A stretch of 64,000 nt of DNA from Cyanobacteria bacterium FACHB-471. Its GTDB lineage: Bacteria; Cyanobacteriota; Cyanobacteriia; Elainellales; Elainellaceae. The notes under the pieces were generated by a model that had not been told where the DNA came from, did not search any database, and saw only the letters and a list, made by a program, of their open reading frames with translations. The position numbers were made by a program, and so were the translations under genes. Shown one piece after another: positions 36,491 to 44,991 of the stretch (position 1 is the first letter of the stretch; every line of letters begins with the position of its first letter). Where the stretch lies: positions 1 through 64,000 of the forward strand of contig JACJOC010000049.1 in assembly GCA_014695345.1 (NCBI GenBank). Direction: 5' to 3'.

Positions 36491-37996
36491 ATGTCCTGGT
36501 CGCGCATCCTAGTATTGCTAGTTGGCATCGTCCTAATTCTAGGGCTACTGCTTTGGTTTCTGGATTCACTCTCCCGGCTATATTTCCGCATCGCGTTTAG
36601 TTCGCCTTTGCTGGGCAATCTGTTTCTGCTGCTGCTGATTGTGCTTCTTGTTGCCCTGATTGCAACACTTATCTATTACAGCATTCTGTTTCAGCGTCCC
36701 GGACAGCGCCCCGAACGTCCGCTTCCCCAAGCGCCAGAGCAAAAGACAGAAGCCGCTGAGGAAAGCTTGAGGGCAATTCGGCAACAGGTTGCCCAAATTC
36801 AAGACGAAGTAGCTCGACAAGCTTTAGTCGATCGGGCCCTTGAAATCGAAGAAAGTCTCTCTCGACGGGAATTGCAGGTCGTCGTGTTTGGCACTGGCTC
36901 TGCTGGAAAAACCTCTATCGTGAATGCAGTGCTCGGTCGGATTGTCGGTCAAGTAGGTGCACCAATGGGCACCACAGCGGCCGGGGAAACCTATCGCTTT
37001 CAGCTTAAGGGGCTAGAGCGAGAAATTTTTATCACTGACACTCCTGGCATTTTGGAAGCGGGCGTGGTGGGCACTGAACGCGAAAGACTAGCCCGTCAAC
37101 TTGCCACTGAAGCCGATTTACTGCTGTTTGTACTGGATAATGACCTCCGCAAGTCTGAGTATGAACCGCTGGGGACACTGGCTGAGATTGGCAAGCGATC
37201 GCTTATCGTCTTCAACAAAATTGACCTCTACACCGAAGCTGACCGAGAAGAAATCCTGACTCGTCTCCGCCAGCGAGTTCACAGATTTATTGACCCCAGT
37301 GATGTTGTAGCAGTTGCCGCTCGTCCCCAACCTGTTCCTTTAGAAAGCGGGGAACTCTTCCAGCCAACCCCAGAAATCTTGCCGCTCCTTCGACGCATGG
37401 CAGCCATTTTGCGAGCAGAAGGAGAAGACCTAATTGCAGACAACATCTTATTGCAATCTCAACGTTTAGGTGAAGAAGCCCGTCAACTGATTGATGCTCA
37501 GCGACTTCAGCAAGCAGAAAAAATTGTCGATCGCTTTCAATGGATTGGAGCAGGCGTAATCTCCGTGACTCCCCTGCCTGTAGTCGATCTATTGGCGACT
37601 GCTGCTATCAACGCTCAAATGGTAGTGGAAATTGGGAAAGTTTACGGCTGTGAAATCAACCTTGACCGGGGGCGTGAGTTAGCTATCTCCCTGGCTAAAA
37701 CCCTAGCTGGTTTGGGAATTGTCAGAGGCGCAATTGAACTGTTCTCGATCACGCTGCAAACTAACGTCGCTACATTCTTAGTGGGTAGAGCCATTCAAGG
37801 AGTCACAGCCGCCTACTTGACGCGAATTGCTGGAAAAAGTTTTATCGAATATTTTCGCAACAACCAAGACTGGGGAGATGGAGGCATGACTGAGGTCGTG
37901 CAACAGCAATTTCAACTGAACCGCCGTGATGAATTTATTAAAGGTTTTGTTCAAGAGGCGATCGCTCGCGTGGTCAAACCTCTAGCTGAACCCTAG
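36491..37996 (+). CDS. Membrane-bound GTPase with DUF697 domain
   Basis: 501 residues. Two N-terminal membrane helices (about 5-24, 42-66), a coiled linker, and a GTPase domain with P-loop GTGSAGKTS (134-142), DTPG and NKID. The C-terminal part (about 325-470: DRFQWIGAGVISVTPLPVVDLLATAAINAQMVVEIGKVYG) is the DUF697 domain common in cyanobacterial and YcjF-type proteins and likely membrane-associated. Function unknown; homologues have been linked to envelope or thylakoid integrity. Start ATG 36491. Confidence 0.92.
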   Translation: MSWSRILVLLVGIVLILGLLLWFLDSLSRLYFRIAFSSPLLGNLFLLLLIVLLVALIATLIYYSILFQRPGQRPERPLPQAPEQKTEAAEESLRAIRQQVAQIQDEVARQALVDRALEIEESLSRRELQVVVFGTGSAGKTSIVNAVLGRIVGQVGAPMGTTAAGETYRFQLKGLEREIFITDTPGILEAGVVGTERERLARQLATEADLLLFVLDNDLRKSEYEPLGTLAEIGKRSLIVFNKIDLYTEADREEILTRLRQRVHRFIDPSDVVAVAARPQPVPLESGELFQPTPEILPLLRRMAAILRAEGEDLIADNILLQSQRLGEEARQLIDAQRLQQAEKIVDRFQWIGAGVISVTPLPVVDLLATAAINAQMVVEIGKVYGCEINLDRGRELAISLAKTLAGLGIVRGAIELFSITLQTNVATFLVGRAIQGVTAAYLTRIAGKSFIEYFRNNQDWGDGGMTEVVQQQFQLNRRDEFIKGFVQEAIARVVKPLAEP

Positions 37997-38446
37997 CCCC
38001 TATTAAATTTAGTAGAAACTTCGTCTTCTTAAAAACTTCGTACCCTAACTTTCCATTTAAAGTCAGTTTTCTTTCTATTCTCAGGCATACTGGCTGATGC
38101 AAACCTTATCCAAGCAGCTATAACTTCACGACTCTTCAAATCAGACTTGAGTAGTACCTGATTAAAGGTTTAATACACCTCTTCCCAGTGCTATTTTTTC
38201 ACAAAACTATAGGGAATTAGTAACCTGAATGTAAGTAGCCTAAGTTTTTTCCTAGAAATTCAAAGAAGAATAGTTACTCCTTAGAGTATATAGGGAGAAA
38301 TACTGAGGAATTGACTAATTTTTCACGAAACCTTTAAAGCCTTTGGTCCAAACAGTAAAGTTATTGTGAGCCGGGGAGATAACTCTTCAGTCGAACTAAA
38401 CTGTAATACAAGCAGGGCAAGCATCATTTCAATCATTGACAGGTTA

Positions 38447-38483
38447 TTGTGAATTCTTTGAATGTTTGTGAATTCTTTGAATG
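38447..38483. repeat. 18-bp direct repeat in the sigC upstream region
   Basis: Two identical copies of TTGTGAATTCTTTGAATG at 38447-38464 and 38466-38483, separated by one base. Confidence 0.95.
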
Positions 38484-38618
38484 ACCAATAACGGAAAGAT
38501 TGAAAGCTATTTAAGAGGAAGCACCAGCATTCTTGATCCCAAGATTGACCAAAACCTAATTTCTGCTGATCCAAAAGATCCGGAGCGCAGTCAGGAATTA
38601 GCGTTATGGGTGATGTAG
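38481..38618 (+). pseudogene. Short ORF, possible gene remnant
   Basis: 45 codons (MTNNGKIESYLRG... ELALWVM) ending in TAG, followed in two other frames by ORF pieces (for example QWFDYALREF near 38708). The pieces could be remains of a decayed gene, but no family is recognised and it may be noise. Confidence 0.2.
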
Positions 38619-38914
38619 ATTACTTTATCCCTCGACCCAAATCACTCGTCGGCAATGGGTCAATCCTTATACTGGCAGCCGAGCCAATGACTTGTAAGGT
38701 TCAATCCAATGGTTTGACTATGCCCTTCGGGAATTTGTCTTCTGCTTTAGAAGCACACAAACGATGGTCATTGATTTGGTTTGACTGTGCAAGTTCAACT
38801 TAACTAACCCGCCAAGGAACTCTCAGCATTGTTACTTAGTCCTGGATCGCGGGAACAATGCACTAAGCAGCAGTAAAAGAGTCCTTTTCAACTTGAGCAA
38901 CTGAGACTATCACC

Positions 38915-40171
38915 ATGCCAGCAAAACCTTTTTACGCTGATGCAGACTATAACGAGCCAGCCAATTCCCTTAGCTTTCAGCCAGATGGCAATGATAGTGA
39001 TATTGACGCTGAGCAGATAGCGAATGACCTGGTCAGCCTGGAGATGGAATATACAGAAAATAACAACCTTAGCAAAGGGGCTGGACGACGCACCACTGAT
39101 TTAGTGCGCCTTTATCTTCAAGAAATTGGTAGAGTTCGCCTCTTAGGACGAGACGAAGAAGTCTCAGAAGCCCAAAGAGTTCAACGCTACATGAAGCTGC
39201 TAGAATTCTGCACTGCTGCCGCTGCTGAAGGTGATAGTCCTATCCAACAGTATGTTCGGTTGATTGAAGCTCATGACCGTCTAGCTTCTAACTTGGGGCA
39301 TCGTCCCTCGCTAGAGCGTTGGGCAGCCGAGGGTGGCGTTTCGGTAGCAGACCTTAAACCAACACTGGCTACAGGTAAGCGGCGCTGGGCAGAGCTAGCC
39401 AACTTAACGGTTGAAGAATTAGACCAAATCGAGACAGAAGGAACCGGAGCTAAAGATCACATGATCAAGGCTAACCTTCGTCTTGTGGTTTCGGTTGCCA
39501 AAAAATACCAAAATCGTGGATTAGAACTGCTGGATTTGATTCAGGAAGGAACCCTGGGCTTAGAGCGAGCAGTAGAAAAGTTTGACCCCACTAAAGGCTA
39601 TCGCTTTAGCACCTATGCCTACTGGTGGATTCGTCAAGGAATTACACGGGCGATCGCCACCCAAAGTCGCACCATTCGCCTACCCGTTCACATTACTGAA
39701 AAACTCAACAAGATCAAAAAAGCTCAACGCAAAATTTCTCAGGAGAAAGGGCGTACTCCCACAATTGAGGACATTGCAGCTGAGCTAGATATGACTCCAC
39801 CTCAAGTTCGCGAGGTGTTGCTACGAGTGCCTCGCGCCGTCTCCTTAGAAACTAAGGTGGGTAAAGAGCGAGACACGGAACTCGGTGACTTGCTAGAGAC
39901 CGATGGCATCTCCCCAGAAGAAATGCTGATGCGGGAAGCCCTCCATCGCGATTTGCAGCAGCTGCTAACTGACCTAACCAGTCGCGAACGGGACGTAATT
40001 CGGATGCGATTTGGCTTGGGAGATGGGCATCCTTACTCTCTTGCAGAAATTGGTCGGGCACTAGATCTATCTAGAGAAAGAGTTCGCCAAATTGAGGCTA
40101 AAGCACTGCAAAAACTACGCCAACCCAAACGTCGTAACCGAGTTAGAGATTACCTCGAATCTTTAACATAG
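38915..40171 (+). CDS. sigC: Group 2 RNA polymerase sigma factor, SigC type
   Basis: 418 residues of the sigma-70 family. The N-terminal part is short and acidic (no region 1.1), followed by RTTDLVRLYLQEIGRVRLLGRDEE (region 1.2), ANLRLVVSVAKKYQNRGLELLDLIQEGTLGLERAVEKFDPTKGYRFSTYAYWWIRQGITRAI (2.1-2.4 in pieces), region 3 (IRLPVHITEKLNKIKKAQ) and 4.2 (YSLAEIGRALDLSRERVRQIEAKALQKL). Such group 2 factors are non-essential and recognise promoters like the primary sigma. The start MPAKPFYADADY resembles SigC of Nostoc as I recall it. SigC is linked to high-temperature or stationary-phase responses in some cyanobacteria. Confidence 0.9.
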   Translation: MPAKPFYADADYNEPANSLSFQPDGNDSDIDAEQIANDLVSLEMEYTENNNLSKGAGRRTTDLVRLYLQEIGRVRLLGRDEEVSEAQRVQRYMKLLEFCTAAAAEGDSPIQQYVRLIEAHDRLASNLGHRPSLERWAAEGGVSVADLKPTLATGKRRWAELANLTVEELDQIETEGTGAKDHMIKANLRLVVSVAKKYQNRGLELLDLIQEGTLGLERAVEKFDPTKGYRFSTYAYWWIRQGITRAIATQSRTIRLPVHITEKLNKIKKAQRKISQEKGRTPTIEDIAAELDMTPPQVREVLLRVPRAVSLETKVGKERDTELGDLLETDGISPEEMLMREALHRDLQQLLTDLTSRERDVIRMRFGLGDGHPYSLAEIGRALDLSRERVRQIEAKALQKLRQPKRRNRVRDYLESLT

Positions 40172-40193
40172 AAGTACATTTAAGTACATCTAA

Positions 40194-40260
40194 ATTAAGT
40201 CTAAAAGTTTGAATGGAAGTGTAGCTTTACTACACTTCCATTCAAACTTTTAGACTTAAT
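40194..40260. terminator. 31-bp perfect hairpin after sigC
   Basis: Left arm 40194-40224 and right arm 40230-40260 are exact inverted copies, with loop CTTTA. The arms are A/T-rich on the outside and there is no T-run after it. It begins 22 bases after the sigC stop. No convergent gene requires a two-way terminator here, as fur is on the same strand. Confidence 0.8.
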
Positions 40261-40441
40261 GTCATTTCTATGTAAAGCATTAAAAAGACTTGGTATTGAA
40301 TAGTCCTCATTCCTAACCTCTCAATAAATCTTTAAGTAGCAGTACTGAGATAACAACTTTAAGAAGTAGAGACGTTTTCGGGTCACTCAAAGCCAATACT
40401 TGTTCAAAGTTACCCCTTCCAAAAGCGATTTAATTAGCTAT

Positions 40442-40518
40442 TATTCTCAATAAGCTCTTTTTCTTGAAAATAACGAATTGATTGTGTATCATTCTCATTA
40501 GAGAGGCTTTATTGAGAA
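40442..40518 (+). promoter_or_regulatory. Candidate Fur-box cluster in the fur promoter
   Basis: TTCTCAATAA (40444-40453) and its exact inverse TTATTGAGAA (40509-40518), with ATTCTCATTA (40491-40500) between and a further CTCTCAATAAAT near 40317. They resemble the A/T-rich iron boxes with a TTCTCAA core reported for cyanobacterial FurA. Spacing around the probable promoter fits autoregulation. Binding is not shown. Confidence 0.45.
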
Positions 40519-40525
40519 GGTCAAT

Positions 40526-40981
40526 ATGGCATTGTATACAGCAACCTCACTCAAGTCAGAACTAAACGACCGAGGCTGGCGTTTAACGCCTCAACGTGAA
40601 ACCATCCTGCAAGTATTTCAAAATCTTCCAAAAGCAAAACACCTGAGTGCAGAGGAGCTTTATCATCTGCTGCAAGGTGAGGGTGAGAATATTAGCTTGT
40701 CAACGATTTATCGGACACTCAAGTTAATGGCTCGCATGGGCATTTTAAGGGAACTTGAACTGGCTGAAGGACATAAACACTATGAACTCAATCAGCCCTA
40801 CCCACATCACCACCATCATCTGATTTGTGTCAGATGTAACAAGACAATTGAGTTTAAGAACGATTCAATTCTAAAGACGGGAACTAAAACTGCTCAGAAG
40901 GAGGGGTATCACCTACTCGATTGTCAATTGACAATCCATGCAGTCTGCCCAGCGTGCCAGCGTGCCTTGCTACCGATTTGA
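40526..40981 (+). CDS. fur: Ferric uptake regulator, FurA type
   Basis: 151-residue metal-dependent repressor. The winged helix (about 1-85: LTPQRETILQVFQNLP, LSLSTIYRTLKLMARMGILRELEL) is followed by the metal-binding dimerisation domain with the His cluster PHHHHHLICVRC and GHKHYE. Cys101-x2-Cys104 and Cys141-x2-Cys144 with Cys133 match the five cysteines I recall for Anabaena FurA, which also binds haem and senses redox state. GAAGG lies before ATG 40526. The gene ends 8 bases from the stop of a convergent peptidoglycan-binding gene; no terminator lies between. It probably represses iron-uptake genes and itself. Confidence 0.95.
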   Translation: MALYTATSLKSELNDRGWRLTPQRETILQVFQNLPKAKHLSAEELYHLLQGEGENISLSTIYRTLKLMARMGILRELELAEGHKHYELNQPYPHHHHHLICVRCNKTIEFKNDSILKTGTKTAQKEGYHLLDCQLTIHAVCPACQRALLPI

Positions 40982-40989
40982 GCCTAGAA

Positions 40990-42177
40990 TCAGCGAAACC
41001 GCCCATTGAGAATATCATCAGCGCTAAGTCCGTATTCACGCTGAGCGGCGGAGACGGCTTGTCTGGTTCCAGCGCCCAATTCTCCATCTAATGGTCCAGA
41101 GTAAAATCCTCGGCGTTGCAACCGTCTCTGTAATTCCAACACGCTAAATCGTCCCGATGGTTGTCCCGCTGTATTGGACACCTGAGTAGCTGTAGATCGC
41201 CGAGCCGTTGACTCACTTGGACTTGCATTTCTAACTGTTGAAAGGGTAAGAGGTCCAGCAATGCCATCAGCGACTAGCCCATTTCGCTCCTGAAACTGGG
41301 TAACTGCGGACTGTGTTCCTTCACCAAAACTGCCGTCAATTGTCCCTCGATAGTAGCCGAGGTTACTCAGTCGCTGCTGCAAATCAGTTACATCAGGTCC
41401 CACATCACCCAATTGTAAGATTCCGTCGTTAGCGCTAGCAGTAGGACTAAAGGTTTGTACTGGAGTCGCGGTTTGGGCAGGTATTGTAGGGGTAAAGGCT
41501 CCGTAAAGCGCATTTGCTGTTTCAGTCCCAAAGACACCATCTGCATTCAGTCCGTTTGCTTGCTGGAACTGAATTACAGCTGCTTCGGTGGCTGGTCCAA
41601 AGTTTCCAGTTGGTGAGCCCTGAAAATATCCCAGTTCTGCTAGCCGAGTTTGAAGCTGGGTCACGGACTCCCCACTACTACCCGTCTGTAGTACACCATC
41701 TACTGTAGATGGTGTAGATAATGTGCTCGCTGCAACGCCAAGAACCGATTGCGTTGCGGGTCCAACAACACCATCAGCAACGAGCCCATTATCCTGCTGA
41801 AACTGAGTTACGGCACTTTCGGTGCTCGGACCAAAAATACCGCTAGGAGTACCCTGAAAGTAACCCAACTCCGCTAACCGGACTTGAAGCTGGGTAACTG
41901 CATCACCGCTGTCGCCCAGTTGCAAAGTTGTGCCAAAACTTTGACTTAGTAGAATGGGGCTCTCTGGAAGAATTTCTGCTGGAGGTGTCGAAGTAAAAGT
42001 GCGATCGCCTTCAGGCTCAGGTTGAACAGCTCGAACTGGGCTGATGCTGCTAATAGCCAAGACACTGGTAAGACATAGCAGACGAAGCAGAAAACCGTCA
42101 GCGCGCTGGCAATTGAGGAATCCCAAACTTTTGTGGCTATGCATTTGTGGAACAGTCCAGTTCAGAACCTTTTGCAC
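40990..42177 (-). CDS. Secreted peptidoglycan-binding protein (four PG_binding_1 repeats)
   Basis: 395 residues from GTG 42177, or 384 from ATG 42144. A signal-type segment (about 28-50, ending VRAVQ) is followed by four repeats of the LQxGSxGxxVxxLQxxLxxLGYFxGxxxGxFGxxTxxAVxxFQ pattern, at about 82-148, 163-228, 245-315 and 345-390, the last less regular. These domains bind the peptide or glycan part of murein. Its stop is 8 bases from the stop of fur on the other strand. In Anabaena PCC 7120 the convergent gene alr1690 (a cell-wall protein) is cotranscribed into an antisense RNA of furA; the arrangement here is the same. Identity with alr1690 is inference. Confidence 0.92.
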   Translation of the reverse strand: MQKVLNWTVPQMHSHKSLGFLNCQRADGFLLRLLCLTSVLAISSISPVRAVQPEPEGDRTFTSTPPAEILPESPILLSQSFGTTLQLGDSGDAVTQLQVRLAELGYFQGTPSGIFGPSTESAVTQFQQDNGLVADGVVGPATQSVLGVAASTLSTPSTVDGVLQTGSSGESVTQLQTRLAELGYFQGSPTGNFGPATEAAVIQFQQANGLNADGVFGTETANALYGAFTPTIPAQTATPVQTFSPTASANDGILQLGDVGPDVTDLQQRLSNLGYYRGTIDGSFGEGTQSAVTQFQERNGLVADGIAGPLTLSTVRNASPSESTARRSTATQVSNTAGQPSGRFSVLELQRRLQRRGFYSGPLDGELGAGTRQAVSAAQREYGLSADDILNGRFR

Positions 42178-42613
42178 TTCAAATTCTCACACTCTTTTGG
42201 CATGTATTTTATGCTATTTCAGCAAATCTAGACATAGCTCATTTGTTTGATTTTTGGAGAACGATGGCTCTTTAAGGCGAAATCTCTCGCTTAGGATTAG
42301 CCAGATTCTATTAAACTGACTTGGCTTTTCCCACTATTTTTCATAGATGATGAATACGTCAAGTGCTGATTAAGTCAAACAGCAATTTAGACTGAAGGTT
42401 GGGTATCTAAACTCTTTTGAACGGCGGAGCAACCGAGGATGCTAATGTCGAATTAATAATTTTTTGTACGATGGCTCCAAGCTACTAGATACTCGGTCAA
42501 GCAAAATAATAAAGGTTAGAGACTATCTCTGTAAGAAGAGTATCTCTAACCTTTTAGTTAAAAAGAATTAATTGTACGGAACGGGTAGCCCTCAATAAAA
42601 TTGGGGCGTGAAA
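42178..42613. other. Intergenic region upstream of the peptidoglycan-binding gene
   Basis: 436 bases. The part nearest 42178 is the leader of the peptidoglycan-binding gene on the minus strand. A hairpin at 42511-42554 ends the small gene on the minus strand. Nothing else recognised; a c-di-AMP-riboswitch-like string near 42420 was not supported. Confidence 0.5.
42511..42554 (-). terminator. Terminator of the small membrane-protein gene
   Basis: 12-bp perfect stem AAAGGTTAGAGA (42511-42522) with 42543-42554. On the minus strand it is followed by TTATTATTTT, and it lies 60 bases after the stop of the 55-residue gene. Confidence 0.75.
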
Positions 42614-42781
42614 CTATGCGTAGTGGTCAATAATCAAAGCTACAACGATTGCAAAACCAGTGATTCCTAGTGCGATCGCAGGGTGCTGGCCTTGGTTAAC
42701 GGCAAAAGAAGTAATGACCCCTGCACCCAAGCCAGCAGTAACAGCAGCACTAACCCAATCCTTCTTTGATCTATCGTACAT
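42614..42781 (-). CDS. Small membrane protein (55 residues), unknown function
   Basis: ATG 42781 to TAG 42614-42616. The protein is MYDRSKKDWV then a hydrophobic, Gly/Ala-rich segment (about 10-28) and a second hydrophobic segment (about 33-51: ALGITGFAIVVALIID), ending HYA. Two helices in a hairpin are predicted. A basic N-terminus and HIP1 inside the gene are typical of the genome. No good ribosome site. It stands alone between terminators, upstream of the peptidoglycan-binding gene on the same strand. Unknown family; its coding status rests on codon pattern, hydrophobicity and the matching terminator. Confidence 0.65.
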   Translation of the reverse strand: MYDRSKKDWVSAAVTAGLGAGVITSFAVNQGQHPAIALGITGFAIVVALIIDHYA

Positions 42782-42917
42782 GTTCAAAGTTGATTAATGG
42801 TTCATGAGACATTAATCAACCTACCATTCCTGTTTTCCCCTTTAGAGTGGTGTAGGAATTTTGTAATCAAGGTTCAGATTCGGTTAATGTTCTTAACAAG
42901 ATGGCTGCGATTGATCT

Positions 42918-43397
42918 CTAGTTCAACCGTTCCGTGTTGCCTGATTTAACCCAACCTTCTAGGTTGCTTCCGGATAGCCGAACTTTTATCCATGCTCCAT
43001 CAGAGCTTTCTTCCAGCACGACTACCTGCTCGTCATACCCTATACCCCCAATTTGCTCTGCATCCTGATTGGGTTCCTGCCGCACAATCAACCCTATAGG
43101 CTGTGTTACCTGAGCCTCGTAAGCACCAGGGGGGATAGCAGGGGTTGCTGATGGTGTAGGAGTGGGTTGAACTGCCTCAGTGAGGGGAGTGGCAGGAGGA
43201 GGCTCAGCAGGAGTTGTACTCTGAGTCCGAGCAGCTTCTGGCGGAGCTGGAGAAGGATCGTTAGGAAAGGTTGGTCTGGGTGGTGGTGTTGTAAATCGGG
43301 TGATTAAGTAACGCGTCGTGCTAACTCCTGCAAAAAACAGGACAGCGATCGCCAGCACAAACCCAGTGAAAAACTTTGCAACTCCGGACCAACTCAT
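42918..43397 (-). CDS. Membrane-anchored SH3-domain protein
   Basis: 159 residues. One N-terminal membrane helix (about 8-30) precedes a Pro/Thr-rich linker (about 38-90) and a bacterial SH3 domain (about 95-158: PIGLIVRQEPNQDAEQIGGIGYDEQVVVLEESSDGAWIKV in pieces, then EGWVKSGNTERLN). SH3b domains often bind cell wall. Its start overlaps the stop of the AAA ATPase gene by one base (TGATG), so translation is coupled. Last gene of the rpmH cluster in transcription order. Confidence 0.85.
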   Translation of the reverse strand: MSWSGVAKFFTGFVLAIAVLFFAGVSTTRYLITRFTTPPPRPTFPNDPSPAPPEAARTQSTTPAEPPPATPLTEAVQPTPTPSATPAIPPGAYEAQVTQPIGLIVRQEPNQDAEQIGGIGYDEQVVVLEESSDGAWIKVRLSGSNLEGWVKSGNTERLN

Positions 43398-44911
43398 CAC
43401 AACGACTGGTGTTGAATACGACTACCTAAACTGCTTTGCCTGGAGGCCAGACGTGCTTTGCCTGCTGCTGCCCATTCCTGCAAAAGCTGGATTTGGTCTT
43501 GAGCGGTTCGGGCTAGAGGAATAATTTGACTGGCTGCCTCTAGCACATCATCGGTAGTAAAGTCCCGATTCTGGCTAAACCCAATATGCATCGCCTCAAC
43601 CAAAATTTGTTCAATTTCAGCTCCAGAAAAATCTGGCGTTTCATACGCCAGACGGTCTAGATCATAACTCCTTAAATTATGAGGACGCAGGCGAGACAGG
43701 TGAACCGAAAAGATTGCTCTGCGCTCTTCCTGGTTTGGTAAGCCAACAAAGAAGATTTCGTCGAATCGCCCACGTCGCAACATTTCTGGTGGCAACATCT
43801 GAATGTTGTTAGCAGTGGCAACGACAAACACGGGAGATGATTTTTCAGCTAACCAGGTGATAAAAGTACCAAACACACGGCTCGTGGTGCCAGAGTCACC
43901 TCTGCCATCTAAGCCTGAGAAAGCTTTGTCGATTTCATCAATCCAAAGAATGCAGGGAGCCAAAGCCTCTGCAAGCTGAATCATTTGTCGGGTACGCGAT
44001 TCAGATTCTCCAACGAGTCCAGCAAATAGCCGACCGACATCTAGACGCAGCAGTGGCAGATGCCAGTGGTGGGCGATCGCCTTTGCCGTCAACGATTTAC
44101 CAGTTCCCTGAATGCCTACCAACAACAGCCCTCTGGGATGAGGTAATCCGTACTGTCTTGCTCGTTCAGAAAAAGCACTGCCTCGGCGCAATAACCAATC
44201 TTTCAGGTTGTCTAAGCCGCCAATATCAGAAATTTGCTCCGTTGCTGGGTAAAAGTCAAGAATCTGGGTTTGGCGAATAGTTTGGCGCTTTTCTTCTAAA
44301 ATCAGATCCACGTCTTCAGGTTGAAGCTTGCCGTGAGTGGCGATCGCCCGCGCCAAAACTCGACGAATCCGTTCGATTGATAATCCCTGGCAAGAGCGCA
44401 CCAAGTCATCTAAGGTCCGCCCGTCTAAAGACTGTCCTGTTGCGGTTGACAGCCGCTCAATCTCCAACTTAATTTCAGCTGTGCCAGGTAGAGGAAACTC
44501 CAGTACGGTCAACACTTCACTCAAGTCATCTGGGATGGATACTAGAGGCGAAATGATCACAACATTTTTGGGCTGAGACTTGAGCAAGCGTGCCAGGTTT
44601 CGTAGCTTACGCGAAATGGCTACATCTTCCAAAAAACGATGGAAATCTCGCAAGATGAAGACTGCTGATGCAGAGGCAGGTAATTTTTCGATCAGTTCTA
44701 ATGCCTGTAGCGGATTGCGTCGCCCAAAGCCAGCGTCATTCAAATTGCCCTGATAACCATCCACAAAATCCCAGATGTAAACAGCGCGATTGCCCTGCTG
44801 CTTAGCAGATGCAGTGATCGCCCCTTCTACTCGCTCTTCCTCTCGTGTAGGAATATAAATCAGTGGGTAGCGGGCACGCAACAGAAGTTCAAACTCGTCG
44901 CTAAAGCTCAT
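43397..44911 (-). CDS. AAA+ ATPase, Ycf46-like
   Basis: 504 residues. An N-terminal domain (1-220) precedes the AAA+ core: Walker A GIQGTGKSLTAKA, Walker B ILWIDEIDKAFSG, sensor 1 ATANN, arginine finger MLRRGRFDE, with the C-terminal lid PDFSGAEIEQILVEAM. The full-length pattern matches the Ycf46 family found in cyanobacteria and some plastids. Those proteins are implicated in control of photosynthesis and carbon uptake, but their substrate is unknown. Part of the rpmH cluster and translationally coupled to the SH3 protein. Start ATG 44911. Confidence 0.92.
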   Translation of the reverse strand: MSFSDEFELLLRARYPLIYIPTREEERVEGAITASAKQQGNRAVYIWDFVDGYQGNLNDAGFGRRNPLQALELIEKLPASASAVFILRDFHRFLEDVAISRKLRNLARLLKSQPKNVVIISPLVSIPDDLSEVLTVLEFPLPGTAEIKLEIERLSTATGQSLDGRTLDDLVRSCQGLSIERIRRVLARAIATHGKLQPEDVDLILEEKRQTIRQTQILDFYPATEQISDIGGLDNLKDWLLRRGSAFSERARQYGLPHPRGLLLVGIQGTGKSLTAKAIAHHWHLPLLRLDVGRLFAGLVGESESRTRQMIQLAEALAPCILWIDEIDKAFSGLDGRGDSGTTSRVFGTFITWLAEKSSPVFVVATANNIQMLPPEMLRRGRFDEIFFVGLPNQEERRAIFSVHLSRLRPHNLRSYDLDRLAYETPDFSGAEIEQILVEAMHIGFSQNRDFTTDDVLEAASQIIPLARTAQDQIQLLQEWAAAGKARLASRQSSLGSRIQHQSL

Positions 44912-44991
44912 TCAGAGGTGGAAGTTAAGGGTCAGTTGAAGATCGATTGAACGTCTGCCCAATCCTAAAAACCGAATTCTTAATTCAGTGC

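Larger units (their letters stand above)
37997..38914. other. Long intergenic region upstream of sigC
   Basis: 918 bases without a gene I can support. It holds a 19-bp-period direct repeat (38447-38483), a 45-codon ORF (38481-38618) starting in the second repeat, a 65-codon ORF (38606-38803) in another frame and fragments with stops between. The Ile/Asp-rich pieces in 38481-38800 might be a decayed gene. It also holds the sigC promoter. Confidence 0.5.
40172..40525. other. Intergenic region between sigC and fur
   Basis: 354 bases holding the 31-bp hairpin and the fur promoter region, with AAGTACAT duplicated just after sigC. No ORF. Confidence 0.6.

Noticed and set aside
38323-38574. 83-codon minus-strand ORF in the sigC upstream region
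   Set aside because: Overlaps the direct repeats and has no start context or recognisable family.
42395-42450. GAACGGCGGAGCAACCG string resembling part of a c-di-AMP riboswitch
   Set aside because: No plus-strand gene follows within range, and the usual second half of the fold is not visible.
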